A stretch of DNA of 64,000 bases from Bacteroidales bacterium (GCA_016707705.1 JADJHD010000006.1:124001-188000); one strand, 5' to 3'. Positions 8,626-18,350 are shown, numbered from the stretch's first letter. Notes: a model not told the origin generated them from the sequence alone. Program-made: numbers and translations.

Positions 8626-10536
8626 TCAGAAAGATGTCTGTCGAAGGATGGTTTTACCCAACGGAATCAGCTCCAGCTTTTCAATTTTTTGAGTGCTTTT
8701 ATTTCTGAGATTAAGTTTTATTTTTCCTTTATGATACCTGGCATTGTGATTCTGGATGAATTCATACCTGTTTGAATCTAATGGTGAATAGGTCAGGTCC
8801 TCAAATCCGGCAGCATAAATCCTCCCTTTGTGCTCTGTTGCCTCTATTGGTCTTGCAAATACCATAGCTCCATAGCTGAAGTATTTTTCCTGATTAATGT
8901 CTTCCGTGACTATTACCTCTGCATCAAAATCAAGTTCAATCTGATCATTTTTGGAGAATGCTCGCTCAAAAACAAGGAAACCATCTTCTGTATTGTATTT
9001 TTCTTTGGTACTGACGGATTTCACCCATTCCGGCTTTCTGATCTTTAGTTGGAAGGAAATGGGCCCTTCTGATTCCATCTTGAAGACAAAGTGATTCTGG
9101 TAGGGATATTCAGTGATTACATCAATTTTTAACTGAGTATTCTGAATGCTAGTTTGCAGGACATTCGGACCTAGAACAGCTGCAATCAGAGTGCTTTCTC
9201 CTTCCTTTAGCCAGCTGCTCTGAAGAAAATAGGGCGTTATCCGGCCAGCGTTCGGAACGCAGCAGGCAGCCACATCCTGATGAGCGGCTGAATATTTATA
9301 TCGGGTTTGATTGCGTCCGGGTTCAATTTCTCCATTTTTTGATCCCATCATTTCATATGAATTGTCAGTTTTCAGATATGCAATACATGAGTGCTCCGGA
9401 TTCCGACTGCCTTGTGCAGCATTGTAAAAGATGTTTTCTATTGCATCCGGAATATGAGAATCGCCGCCTTTCTGAAACAATAGTGCATAGCTGTCCATGA
9501 GTTCATGCAAGGAACAATATTCATATCCAGTAGACGTGGCATCAGCCCATCTTCCGCCAATCCATTCATCACCAATGGCACCTCCAGTCATGGTGGTACA
9601 GTTTTTAACCCTCTGCCTGTAAATTTCCACTGCCTTCTGCAATTCCGGATTTCCAGTTGTATATGCTGCGACAATCAGAGGTCGCATATGTTCATAGGTA
9701 TGGGCGCCATGCGATTGAAACTTAAAATTCGGGTCCAGGATATTCTGAAGCTGAGCATCTTTTTCCCATGAAAAGTTATCGGAGTAATTCATGTAGAGAA
9801 AAGCAGCATAATCCAGGTATTTACGATCTCCGGTTAAATGATACATTCTGTCCAGCACATCCGTGAATGTGAGTCCATGAGCTACTCCGCCTGAAAATTC
9901 CTTACCTGCATCAAATGGCTGGGACTGATAAATGGGGTAATTCAGCATAACATTGTCAATGGCCCTGATTAAGGCATTCCATACCGTTGTATCATTCGTG
10001 TATTCATAATAAGCCAGCAGGCCTCGGTACAAGGTTGCTTTCGACCAGAGTTCACCATTCTCGCTGCTGAATTTGTAACGCAGATCTGTGTCGTAAATTC
10101 CAAGGTAGCCATCTTCATCCTGCGTTGCCAGAATCTGATTGATGTAAACTTTTACCTTATCAATCGCTTGCTGGTCATTGAGCAATAAGGCATTTCTGAT
10201 GTATCCATCCCACCAGTTCGATTGGGTCTCGGAATTCCACCATTTGTATTGCTCATCACCGGCTGCATCTCCCTCTTTAAGATTGCCCAGATCTTTAGCC
10301 TTGCTATGTTTCTGCAAGCGCCCTGAACCATAAATCGGGTCATTTATCAAATCTGGAACAAGTCTATCAAGGTTGCCTACAAAACCAGCCAAATCATTCT
10401 CCATTTGAGCTTTCAGCCAGCCTGAAGGTTTTATGCTTCCAAAAGGCAGGCGCTGGTATCTTTCAGGGATTGGGCTGTTCTGGGCTATCATATTGGTTGA
10501 TAGAAGTATCAGGTAAATGGACAAAAATTTCTTCAT
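8626..10536 (-). CDS. GH127-family beta-L-arabinofuranosidase
   Basis: 636 residues with a signal peptide ending in MIAQN. The sequence has the (alpha/alpha)6 architecture and motifs of the beta-L-arabinofuranosidase family (PF07944): RLPFGSIKPSGWLKAQM, LSKATLYRGLLAYYEYT-like helices, GGVAHGLTFTDVLDRMYHLT, and a C-terminal beta domain. The zinc/nucleophile site known from HypBA1 (Glu338, Cys340, Cys417, Cys418) matches Glu339, Cys341 and the Cys425-Cys426 pair (GYEYCSLHE; AACCVPNAGR), so the enzyme should be active. It probably removes terminal beta-L-arabinofuranose (or a related sugar in GH146-like members) in the periplasm or at the surface. It follows GH92 by 4 bp in one operon. Confidence 0.9.
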   Translation of the reverse strand: MKKFLSIYLILLSTNMIAQNSPIPERYQRLPFGSIKPSGWLKAQMENDLAGFVGNLDRLVPDLINDPIYGSGRLQKHSKAKDLGNLKEGDAAGDEQYKWWNSETQSNWWDGYIRNALLLNDQQAIDKVKVYINQILATQDEDGYLGIYDTDLRYKFSSENGELWSKATLYRGLLAYYEYTNDTTVWNALIRAIDNVMLNYPIYQSQPFDAGKEFSGGVAHGLTFTDVLDRMYHLTGDRKYLDYAAFLYMNYSDNFSWEKDAQLQNILDPNFKFQSHGAHTYEHMRPLIVAAYTTGNPELQKAVEIYRQRVKNCTTMTGGAIGDEWIGGRWADATSTGYEYCSLHELMDSYALLFQKGGDSHIPDAIENIFYNAAQGSRNPEHSCIAYLKTDNSYEMMGSKNGEIEPGRNQTRYKYSAAHQDVAACCVPNAGRITPYFLQSSWLKEGESTLIAAVLGPNVLQTSIQNTQLKIDVITEYPYQNHFVFKMESEGPISFQLKIRKPEWVKSVSTKEKYNTEDGFLVFERAFSKNDQIELDFDAEVIVTEDINQEKYFSYGAMVFARPIEATEHKGRIYAAGFEDLTYSPLDSNRYEFIQNHNARYHKGKIKLNLRNKSTQKIEKLELIPLGKTILRQTSF

Positions 10537-10540
10537 GGCT

Positions 10541-12688
10541 TTATTTGTTAATCATTTCGAAGGTTAAATTACCACCTGACATAATCTCTTTATAGGTGAT
10601 GAAGGGATTCAGCAACGGCTTCCCGTTCAGAATTGCTTTTTCGGTATAAATGTTCTCTGCCGAGATATTCACTGCTTCCATACTGAAGGAGTTTCCATTT
10701 GAAAGATGCAGTGTTGCCTTTTTAACCTGCGGGGCACCATAGACAAATTCTCCGCTTGCCGGATTAACCGGATAGAATCCCAGACTTGACAAAATATACC
10801 AGGCTGACATTTGTCCGCAATCATCATTTCCTATCATTCCATCCGGGGTATTCCTGTGAAACTCATTAATGACCTGATGAATATATTTTTGTCCGGTTTT
10901 AGGCTCATTTGAGTAGGCGTACAAGTACAAAATATGATGGCTTGGTTCGTTCCCGTGAGCATATTGCCCTATCATAGCCTCCTGACCCAGAAATTTATTT
11001 GGGTTTTTCGACTCAAGGGTAAAAAACTGGTTAAGTTTTTGGGTAAAGGCTTCTTTCCCTCCTAAAAGTGCCGAAACTCCTGCGATGTCGAATTGAGCCG
11101 GTGTCCAGAAATATTGCCAGGCATTTGCTTCTGTGTAATCACCGGGGTTATTCATTGGCGAAGTGGCACTCAGAGGGTCGAATGGATTACGCCAGTTGCC
11201 TTTGGTGTCTTTCCCCCTGAATAAACCGGTTTCTTTATCGAAAAGGTTTTTATAATAGTTGGCCCGCTTGCTGAACAATCCGGCTGTTTCCTTTTCTCCC
11301 AGTTTTAATGCCATCTCTGACACTGCCCAATCATCGTAACCACTCTCCAATGTTCTGGAAACTGCTTCGTTATCAAGTCTATCAAGAGGGTAATAACCGA
11401 ACTTGTTATATAATTCCCAGTCGGAATTGAAGTGGCTCACAGTTGATGTTTCAATCATGGCTTTGAGTCCTTCAGTAGCATTGAATCCTGTAAACCCATT
11501 GGTATATGCCGAAAGAATCATTGGAATAGAATGGTTGCCAATCATGCAGTAATTATCCTGCCCCCATGCCGTCCAGATTGGAAGAAAACCTGCGGCTTTA
11601 TGGTGCAGCAGCATGGAGTTAATGATGCCATCAATTCTTTCAGGAGCAAGAATCTGAAGCAAGGGGAATGCTCCCCGATAAATATCCCAGATCGAAAGTG
11701 TAGAATAATATTCCTTGTTTGTTGACTGTGAGATTTTATTGTCTGCACCACGGTATTTGCCATCCACATCAGCAATGTTAGAGGGCTGCAGAAAGAAGTG
11801 ATACAGGGAGGTATAGAATATTTCATTTTGCCTGGCTTCAGCTTCTATGTCAATCCGACCAAGATAATTATCCCAGGCTTTTTCAGCATTTTGCCTTACT
11901 CTTTCGAAATTCCAGTCGGGTATTTCAGTTTCGAGATTAAGTTTTGCTCCATTCACACTCACTGTCGAAAGGGCAATTTTAACCTGAATAACTCCAGATT
12001 GGTCAGGCTGGAAATGAAGCAGGTATTTTGGAGCATTCTCTTTTCTGCCCAAGGGTAGCTTTTCAGCCCCGGAAAAGGGATGGTCGAACTTCAGGACGAA
12101 ATAGTACCGGCGCTCGACCCAATTTTTTGTGTGGCAATACCCTGAAATAGTTTGGGTGTCTTCAATATTAATTTCTGAATCCAGCACCAGACTATCCGTC
12201 AGGAACTGCAGCCCATGCTGAAAGTTGAGCAGTAATCTGGCTGTTTTGCCAGGGAAGGTATATCGATGGAATGCAACACGTTCCGAACAGCTAAGCTCAA
12301 CTTTTATATTGTCTTTTTTAATAAGAGAGTAATAGCCGACACTTGCCTTTTCAGAATCCTTGAAATACCTGTTCTTCAAATTTTCATCAGGATTATCATC
12401 AAAGGGCATCAGGAGAATATCCCCCATTTCGCTGATTCCTGTTCCGCTGAAACGGGTCTGGGAGAAGCCAAGCAGAATGCTGTCGCGATACTGGTATCCA
12501 CTGGTATAGTCCCAGCCTTGTTCACGGTTGTCGGGTCCCGGTTGGACCATTCCGAAAGGCATGGATGGTCCCGGGAAAGTGTGTCCTGTGCCCTCGGTTC
12601 CAATAAAAACATTCACATATTTTGAGTTGCTCTGAGCAAAGGTTGTAGTTGCCAGTGCGAAAATGAATGCCAGGAGTGAAATCTTCAT
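10541..12688 (-). CDS. GH92-family alpha-mannosidase
   Basis: About 715 residues from the chosen ATG (MKISLLAFIFALATTTFAQ, a clean signal peptide); in-frame starts at 12709 or 12715 would add a short extension before the signal peptide. The GH92 signature is complete: FIGTEGTGHTFPGPSMPFGM near the N-terminus, GWDYTSGYQY, the HGNEPSHHILYLY segment with the putative acid Glu, and MIGNDDCGQMSAWYILSS with the conserved Asp residues. GH92 enzymes are calcium-dependent exo-alpha-mannosidases acting on N-glycans or yeast mannan. The gene is first in the operon with GH127 and diverges from the AraC regulator at 12822, which likely controls it. Confidence 0.92.
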   Translation of the reverse strand: MKISLLAFIFALATTTFAQSNSKYVNVFIGTEGTGHTFPGPSMPFGMVQPGPDNREQGWDYTSGYQYRDSILLGFSQTRFSGTGISEMGDILLMPFDDNPDENLKNRYFKDSEKASVGYYSLIKKDNIKVELSCSERVAFHRYTFPGKTARLLLNFQHGLQFLTDSLVLDSEINIEDTQTISGYCHTKNWVERRYYFVLKFDHPFSGAEKLPLGRKENAPKYLLHFQPDQSGVIQVKIALSTVSVNGAKLNLETEIPDWNFERVRQNAEKAWDNYLGRIDIEAEARQNEIFYTSLYHFFLQPSNIADVDGKYRGADNKISQSTNKEYYSTLSIWDIYRGAFPLLQILAPERIDGIINSMLLHHKAAGFLPIWTAWGQDNYCMIGNHSIPMILSAYTNGFTGFNATEGLKAMIETSTVSHFNSDWELYNKFGYYPLDRLDNEAVSRTLESGYDDWAVSEMALKLGEKETAGLFSKRANYYKNLFDKETGLFRGKDTKGNWRNPFDPLSATSPMNNPGDYTEANAWQYFWTPAQFDIAGVSALLGGKEAFTQKLNQFFTLESKNPNKFLGQEAMIGQYAHGNEPSHHILYLYAYSNEPKTGQKYIHQVINEFHRNTPDGMIGNDDCGQMSAWYILSSLGFYPVNPASGEFVYGAPQVKKATLHLSNGNSFSMEAVNISAENIYTEKAILNGKPLLNPFITYKEIMSGGNLTFEMINK

Positions 12689-12758
12689 AGGGTTCAAGCT
12701 TAATTGCATGGACAAATTTCTGCCACTATTATGAATTTTTTATTGTTAGAATTAGCAG

Positions 12759-12774
12759 AATATTGTGTAATATT
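12759..12774. promoter_or_regulatory. Candidate operator in the GH92/AraC divergent promoter region
   Basis: AATATTGTGTAATATT consists of two AATATT half-sites separated by GTGT. It lies in the 133-bp gap between the divergent GH92 and AraC-type genes, where a binding site for the regulator is expected. The match is to symmetry only; no consensus is known for this regulator. Confidence 0.3.
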
Positions 12775-12821
12775 ACCATTAAAGTTAAAGATAATTTAAA
12801 TATATAGATAATAAAAGCAAA

Positions 12822-13700
12822 GTGAAGGCATTTTTCGAGCAACTCACATCGGATAATGAAAGTTCCATCAGGGTCATCGACTTAAACATGAATACGTTTG
12901 ATGGTCCCTATCATTATCATCCAGAATTGGAACTTACATGGATCAGGAAAGGTTCCGGGAAACGGGTTATTGGAGGCAGCGTTTCAGATTTTGAAGAAGA
13001 TGATCTGGTATTGGTAGGGGCTAACGTTCCGCATTGCTGGCAGAGCAATACTGATGTAGTTAGTGGCTATGCACAGGCAATTGTTTTTCAGTTCCTTCCG
13101 GATTTTGCAGGAGCGTCATTTCTCGGGCTCCCTGAGCTAAACAGAATTCAAAATTTGCTGAATAGATCCTTTGCCGGAATTCTGGTGAAGGGAACAGAGA
13201 AGGGGAGGATCATCTCCAAAATGAGACAGTGTACCTCCGCGGATGGTTTTGGCAGACTAATTCACTTTATTGGAATACTTGATCTTATTGCGAATTCTGA
13301 TGATTCTGAACTGATAGATTATAAGTATATAGGAAAAGTACAATCATCTGCCGACTCCGAAAGATTTCAGAAGGTTTTTAGTTTCCTCATTCAAAACTAT
13401 CAGAATGAAATTTCTCTGGAGACTATTGCTGAAGTTGCGAATCTGACGCCCACAGCCTTTTGTCGGTATTTTAAGAAGGTAACCCGTAAAACACTGGTTG
13501 AAATTGTAACTGAGTTCAGGATCAATCAAGCCTGTCAATTGCTAGGGAATTCTGAAAAACCAGTGAGTGATATTTGTTTTGAGTGTGGTTTTGGAAATAT
13601 CTCCTATTTCAATAAGACGTTTAAAGCAATTACGGGGAATACTCCATTGCAATACCGAAGGTTGTTTTTAAACCAGGGACTGAACATGCCGGCGATGTGA
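12822..13700 (+). CDS. AraC-family transcriptional regulator
   Basis: 292 residues from a GTG start. The N-terminal ~130 residues are a cupin sensor domain (YHYHPELELTWIRKGSGKRVIGG; DLVLVGANVPHCW). Residues ~190-285 are the double helix-turn-helix (SLETIAEVANLTPTAFCRYFKKVTRKT; CFECGFGNISYFNKTFKAITGNTP, spanning the AraC signature). This cupin-plus-HTH_18 layout is common in regulators of sugar catabolism in Bacteroidota. It faces away from the GH92-GH127 operon, so local control by a released sugar is the natural inference. Confidence 0.93.
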   Translation: MKAFFEQLTSDNESSIRVIDLNMNTFDGPYHYHPELELTWIRKGSGKRVIGGSVSDFEEDDLVLVGANVPHCWQSNTDVVSGYAQAIVFQFLPDFAGASFLGLPELNRIQNLLNRSFAGILVKGTEKGRIISKMRQCTSADGFGRLIHFIGILDLIANSDDSELIDYKYIGKVQSSADSERFQKVFSFLIQNYQNEISLETIAEVANLTPTAFCRYFKKVTRKTLVEIVTEFRINQACQLLGNSEKPVSDICFECGFGNISYFNKTFKAITGNTPLQYRRLFLNQGLNMPAM

Positions 13701-13803
13701 GAAGTGGGGGCAGGGGCAAGTTGATACTATTGGCAAACAATAGGGTTATTACAAATTCGACCAGCAAATAAACGATGTTATCAAAGTGTTAACGCAGTTT
13801 CAT

Positions 13804-14640
13804 CTATTCTTTTGTCAGCCACCATTTGTCCTTGATTTCATACATGTCCTTTCCAACCTCAATGACCTCTGAACCGTCACCAAATGTCTGCCATCCATTA
13901 TTTATATACTTTTCGCAAACATGCATTTCACCATCTCCACCGTCAAAGTCAAATGTAAAAGGCAAACGGTAATCACCCCAGATGCATTTCTGTGCTAAAT
14001 GGGTTTTGTAATCTGTCCAGGTGCCGACAAAGCTTCTGTTCCAATATCCATCTGCAATGCCGTTTGATTCATCGATATTAACAGTATTGGCAAGCTTATC
14101 CAGATAAATGATTGCTTCTGTCACACCTTTAAAAATGCCACTATGATATTGAGTGCTGTCCTCATAAAAAGTGTAGGAGGCAAATAACTCACCGCAGTTT
14201 TTGTATTCAGATTCCATGCAGGAATCAAACAGAAACACTTTCAGTAGCTTGATCTCACCCTTGAAATCACAAGTATTATCCTTCACCCTTGATTTGCCGC
14301 TAACCAGATAGGAATTGGGATCAACAGCACTTTTGACAGCCAAGTCAATATGAAACATTATCCTTTGGTATTTGGGACCAATCACACCATTCTGATGCCA
14401 GTTTCCAAAGAACCATACAGGACTAAAATCATAATCAGCAGCTTCTTCAAGCCTGTTTTCTGCATTGCTGAATGATTTTAGTTGCAACTTAAGGTACTCT
14501 GAACTAAAATCAACCTGTGCAGGATCATATTTATCCTTAAGATGTCCGTTGTAATATGGATCTATATCACCGCCGGGCTGTCCAGATGCTAAAATGGACA
14601 AGAACAGGAACAACATCAGAACAAAAGAAAATGCTTTCAT
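13804..14640 (-). CDS. Secreted protein of unknown function
   Basis: 278 residues with signal peptide MKAFSFVLMLFLFLSILASGQ. No family was recognised. Visible features are an Asp-rich start (GGDIDPYYNGHLKDKYD), a CDFKGEIKLLKVFLFDSCM strand region with several Cys, an FDFDGGDGEMHVCEKY segment, and a DKWWLTKE C-terminus. It stands alone, convergent with the AraC gene 100 bp away. A short inverted repeat CTATTG-GCAAA-CAATAG (13727-13743) lies between the two but has no T-run. Confidence 0.7.
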   Translation of the reverse strand: MKAFSFVLMLFLFLSILASGQPGGDIDPYYNGHLKDKYDPAQVDFSSEYLKLQLKSFSNAENRLEEAADYDFSPVWFFGNWHQNGVIGPKYQRIMFHIDLAVKSAVDPNSYLVSGKSRVKDNTCDFKGEIKLLKVFLFDSCMESEYKNCGELFASYTFYEDSTQYHSGIFKGVTEAIIYLDKLANTVNIDESNGIADGYWNRSFVGTWTDYKTHLAQKCIWGDYRLPFTFDFDGGDGEMHVCEKYINNGWQTFGDGSEVIEVGKDMYEIKDKWWLTKE

Positions 14641-15100
14641 AATTTGTATTCTTTCATTAGTTGAGCCGGGATGGCTACGATAGGTGTGGAATAGAAACTA
14701 ACTTATGATTAGCAGGAATAAACTTAAATGGCTTCTCGTTTGAGCAGACTAAAACACTTTTCCATTCTATACAAATCTAGGAGTTTGGTGCATGCCATGA
14801 GTTATTAATGGTGTAATCACCCAAATCAACTAGGGGCCAAGAATTAGGTATTGATATTTCTTGTTTATTGCTGGTGGTTGTTTAGTCCTTTTTGTTAATC
14901 AACCTCTTTAATTAACTGCTCTTTCTTCGTTTTATCTTATCCAACAAAACACATGCAGGTTCAATATTTAGATTCTAATCATGCCATTTTGCTTTTAATT
15001 TACCTTGCAATACCTGTAAAAGGAACGGTTTTTTGAGCTGCTCCGCATTTTATGGTCTGGTGGAAAGGTGTTTGAACTATCTATCAGGGATTTCATTATT
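14641..15100. other. Intergenic region without recognised genes
   Basis: About 460 bp of AT-rich sequence upstream of the 14640 gene and beyond the broken transposase gene. No RNA gene, repeat of the mosaic type or coding frame could be supported here. Confidence 0.5.
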
Positions 15101-15356
15101 CTATTTTCTAAATGTATCATCATTCCAATTTGCGGGGTTATTGATGATGTATTTTTTATGCGTTGAAATTCTTCGTTATTGCGGATAATATGATCGTGAA
15201 AACGTGGTTGCCATGCAAAATCAAAACCCAATCGATGGGCATGTTTGGTTACTGCCGATTTATATGCCCCTATTATTGATGATAGGGTGTTTTTGCCCTG
15301 ATTTTGAAAACGTTGTTGCCCAATGGTTTGTTCGGGTGATGGTGATTGCGGTGGTG

Positions 15357-15384
15357 GTAGAGACAAGGCATGCCTTGTCTCTAC
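15357..15384. repeat. 28-bp perfect palindrome inside the transposase gene
   Basis: The half-site GTAGAGACAAGGCA is followed directly by its reverse complement, giving a perfect 28-bp palindrome. It encodes the VETRHALSL part of the protein on the minus strand. Palindromes of the GTAGAGAC...GTCTCTAC type are known as dispersed REP-like repeats in several phyla, and REP palindromes are the substrates of RAYT enzymes. Confidence 0.9.
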
Positions 15385-15390
15385 GATGGT

Positions 15391-15795
15391 CCCACCGTCG
15401 TTAATCCCACCGTCGTTGGTCCCACCGCCGTTAATCCCGCCGCCGTTAATCCCACCGTCGTTGGTCCCACCGCCGTTAATCCCACCGTCGTTAATCCCAC
15501 CGCCGTTAATCCCACCGTCGTTGGTCCCACCGCCGTTAATCCCACCGTTGTTGGTCCCACCGTCGTTGGTCCCACCGCCGTTAATCCCACCGCCGTTAAT
15601 CCCACCGTTGTTGGTCCCGCCGTCGTGGGTCCCACCGCCGATAATCCCACCGTTGTTGGTCCCACCGTCGTGGGTCCCACCGTCGTTAATCCCACCGTCG
15701 TGGGTCCCACCGCCGTTAATCCCACCGTCGTGGGTCCCGCCGCCGTTGGTCCCACCGTCGTTAATCCCGCCGCCGTTGGTCCCACCGTCGTTTGT
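15391..15795. repeat. 15-bp minisatellite, about 27 copies, inside the transposase gene
   Basis: The unit is CCCACCGYCGTTRRT on the plus strand (for example CCCACCGTCGTTAAT and CCCACCGCCGTTGGT). It repeats in strict 15-bp register from 15391 to 15795, with degenerate units up to about 15840. The fixed variants (TTAAT, TTGGT, GTGGGT) alternate in higher-order patterns. Because 15 is a multiple of three, the frame is kept, giving GGINGGG/GGTNDGG repeats on the minus strand and long proline-rich frames on the plus strand that are not genes. Confidence 0.95.
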
Positions 15796-16161
15796 ACCAC
15801 CACCGTCTGTATCGCCACCATTGGTATCGCCAACATTGGTGTCCCGATCATTGGCGTCATCAACATCGGATCTATCACCCTCAAAATTGGAATCTTTCAG
15901 AACAATAATTACATGAACATGGTTTGGCATAACCACAAATGCATCTAGTTCTGCCTTTTGCGCATGATTTTTAATATCAAACAACAAAATATCTGCGATT
16001 ACACCAATACAGGACAACTCCATTTTTTTATTTTGAATCTCACCAAAATAAAATTTTCGGTTTGCTGTACAAATGGTTACAAAATACGCCGCATTCCATC
16101 CATAATCCTAATTCTGTAACCTGGTGGATGGTATACGGTATTTGTTTCTGAATTTATCCAT

Positions 16162-16986
16162 TTTGCGGGGCGATGTTCAATTGTTCAAAAATCGTAGTTT
16201 GATATGCATCAGATCTGTATCTGCTCCATGCAATCTTCTCCAATTTGCACTGGGTCAACCAAATCTTCTTTAACCTTTTTGTTTTCTTATTTCCTTATCG
16301 ATAGCTAAATAATAAATATCGTCAGCAACTTGTGTTTCAATATTGGTTGTTGATCAGGTTTCCAGCTAGAAAGATTCGGATTGTGTAATTTTTTCTCGCT
16401 GATTCTCTGTTTTGAGGTTTGGTTATTACCTTATACTCCAAATATCGCAATCGGAATATTTAGTGTGTAGTACAAAACATTGTCTACTCATTTCAATTTT
16501 CCAATTGCAAAAAGGGTTTCCAGAAATTAATATTTTCCGAACATTCAAGGGAACATCCGCTCCTAATTGGGCCATTCATTCCCGGCAAGCCTTTTCTATT
16601 GCAGGGGTGCTAAACTTTGTCTGAATACCTTGTATTGAAAAATCTATTTTTGAAATTATTTAATAATCAAATTTCTGTTAATGTCGTTAAACCTTCTTAA
16701 TCATCAGGCAGGTCGGCAAAAAAGGCAATAGTTTGGCTGAGTAGGTAAGGTTGGAGGGAAGATTACCACCCTCTTGCTTTTGTGCATGGGCTTTTTACTT
16801 GATTTATGTATTGTATTGAGGTAGCAAATTTCCCTTTTATCCTAATATCTCTTTACTCTCCCTAGCGTTCAGTAGCTACCCGATGCCAGGCTTTATTCAA
16901 CCAACATCTCAAGAAGGACAGAATAGGAATTTAGTAATAGTTTTCAAGAGAAGCACGAGCGAAAGCCTGGTGGTGGGTAGGTGCTG
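16162..16986. other. Intergenic region, possibly holding decayed coding sequence
   Basis: No intact gene is visible in 825 bp. On the minus strand around 16450-16620 a stop-interrupted frame contains protein-like segments (MAQLGADVPLNVRKILISGN; CNWKIEMSRQCFVL). This could be a gene remnant, but I cannot name a family. The rest is AT-rich and featureless. Confidence 0.35.
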
Positions 16987-17451
16987 TTAGCCCCAGTTCT
17001 TTATTTCAATCTTTAAGTTATAGAGTTTTTCAAATTCAGTTGATAAAAGTTCGATAGCACGAAGATCATATTCTTCTTCAAATGCTAAATTGAATTGAAG
17101 TTTTTCTTTTTTAAATTCTACTTCAAGGATATTACCTGAGCCATCTTTTGAGTAAACGGCACCCCATCCAGAAAAAGAATGACTTTCTCCATACAGCCCG
17201 AAATAGTTCAGCGTAATATTTTGGATCTCGAAAATAGGGATATATGTTGATTTATTGGATTTCTCAACAATAAGGTTTTCAGTATTAATAGTTATCTTGC
17301 CAATTGTTCTATAATTCTTAATGGAGATTAGGAAAAAGAACAGAATCAAGGTTAAAAAAGAGAAACCAACCATTAAAAATAGGTTAGGGTTATCTTCATC
17401 ATTTGAGAATAGACTGAATTTATTATTTATGTACCTAAAAAGCAAAATCAA
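16987..17451 (-). CDS. Small membrane-anchored protein of unknown function
   Basis: 154 residues if the TTG at 17451 is used; no in-frame ATG with a good context exists near the start, so the N-terminus is uncertain or lost. One strong membrane segment is visible (FLMVGFSFLTLILFFFLISI, residues ~25-45). A soluble beta-rich domain follows (IGKITINTENLIVEKSNKS ... GNILEVEFKKEKLQFNLAFE) that resembles bacterial PH-like membrane-associated domains. There is no close operon partner. Confidence 0.55.
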   Translation of the reverse strand: MILLFRYINNKFSLFSNDEDNPNLFLMVGFSFLTLILFFFLISIKNYRTIGKITINTENLIVEKSNKSTYIPIFEIQNITLNYFGLYGESHSFSGWGAVYSKDGSGNILEVEFKKEKLQFNLAFEEEYDLRAIELLSTEFEKLYNLKIEIKNWG

Positions 17452-17603
17452 GAAAAAATAAGGAGTGCAATTATCTTCTTATTCCTTGGCTTTTCAACGT
17501 TATTTTAAGACTTTTAATTATTAATCAGCTAATTTCTTTGGCATAATTTTTTCCTTTATAACTATAAATTTGGGGCAAACTATATCCTCAACTCTCACCC
17601 CTC

Positions 17604-18350
17604 TCAATTAGTTCCTTTCTTCTCTTTCATCACAGGCAGGAAAAGTTTATCAAGCGGATACAATATCGAAAAGTTCATTCTTAATCCGCTCCACTCAGGT
17701 TTCAGGACTGTGTTGGTGCCTGGGTTCATCACCTGGGGATTGCCCTGCTGATCGAGCTTGAACCCTTCTTTACCGAATTGAGACATATAGCTGATCTGGC
17801 AACTGATTTTGAAACTTTTAACAGGGTAGCTAATTTTGAGTATAGGTTCAACATATAGATTCATTGCCTTGAAATTGTAAGTATTGTCCAGATACACGGT
17901 ATCGAACAATTCCAAATACTCTGTCGACATGAGCTTGCTGTAAATAAACCCTGCCTCCAGCTGTCCTTCCAGTTCAACCTTGCCAATGTTGCCTAAAGGA
18001 ACCTTGATTAAAATACCGGGCATCCAGGCATTTATAATATTGTCGAAATGGTAGCTGCCTGAATAATCCTGAGCCGATATCCTTGAACCAGTGGAGTGAT
18101 GTGAGAGGGCGAATCCTGCCATGTAATTCTCCGTTCCGAAAAGCAGGGCTCCCTTGAAGTACACCCATGCCGGGAAGTCATCGGTAAGCTTTGTGTTGAA
18201 TCCTAAATCCTTCATCACATAAGTATTCAGGGCTTTCAGGTTTTCCATCTTGTAAAAGCCTGCTCCACTGCCTGCCTCAATCTGAAAATCCTGCGAATAA
18301 AGCATTGCCGCCCACAGAAGAAGAATTGCTGATAATAACGTCTTTCTCAT
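17604..18350 (-). CDS. Secreted protein of unknown function, partner of the upstream lipoprotein (copy 2)
   Basis: 248 residues from the ATG at 18350 (MRKTLLSAILLLWAAMLYSQ, a clean signal peptide); the longer frame upstream overlaps the neighbouring gene and is rejected. It is a paralogue of 1501-2259, nearly equal in length, sharing HSTGSRISAQDYSGSYHFDN, DFPAWVYFKG, LEGQLEAGFIYSKL, and YMSQFGKEGF followed by NPQVMNP. Both copies end in aromatic beta strands (LKPEWSGLRMNFSILYP / LKPEWDGIRLSLSISYS). It lies 10 bp downstream of its lipoprotein partner. Function is unknown; an outer-membrane or periplasmic beta protein is inferred. Confidence 0.8.
   Translation of the reverse strand: MRKTLLSAILLLWAAMLYSQDFQIEAGSGAGFYKMENLKALNTYVMKDLGFNTKLTDDFPAWVYFKGALLFGTENYMAGFALSHHSTGSRISAQDYSGSYHFDNIINAWMPGILIKVPLGNIGKVELEGQLEAGFIYSKLMSTEYLELFDTVYLDNTYNFKAMNLYVEPILKISYPVKSFKISCQISYMSQFGKEGFKLDQQGNPQVMNPGTNTVLKPEWSGLRMNFSILYPLDKLFLPVMKEKKGTN

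Larger units (their letters stand above)
15101..16161 (-). pseudogene. RAYT (REP-associated tyrosine transposase, Y1/IS200-like), decayed and carrying an internal minisatellite
   Basis: Read from an ATG at 16161, the frame gives MDKFRNKYRIPSTRLQN, an in-frame TAG where homologues have Tyr, then DYGWNAAYFVTICT ... FGEIQNKKMELS ... AFVVMPNHVHVIIVL. The HUH metal-binding motif is intact (HVH). About 140 residues of a GGTNDGG/GGINGGG repeat follow, encoded by a 15-bp minisatellite. The family sequence then resumes: IGQQRFQNQGKNTLSSIIGA ... FAWQPRFHDHIIRNNEEFQRIK. A run of six A (minus strand, complement of 15152-15157) then lacks one base. In the shifted frame the expected catalytic-Tyr motif YIINNPANWNDDTFRK and a stop appear at 15101. 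Nonsense, frameshift and insertion together make this a dead transposase gene. An uninterrupted but truncated frame remains at 14995-16023. Confidence 0.85.

Noticed and set aside
15323..15948. Long plus-strand open frames encoding proline-rich repeats
   Set aside because: They are the antisense of the 15-bp minisatellite inside the transposase gene; any frame through a multiple-of-three repeat without stops stays open.
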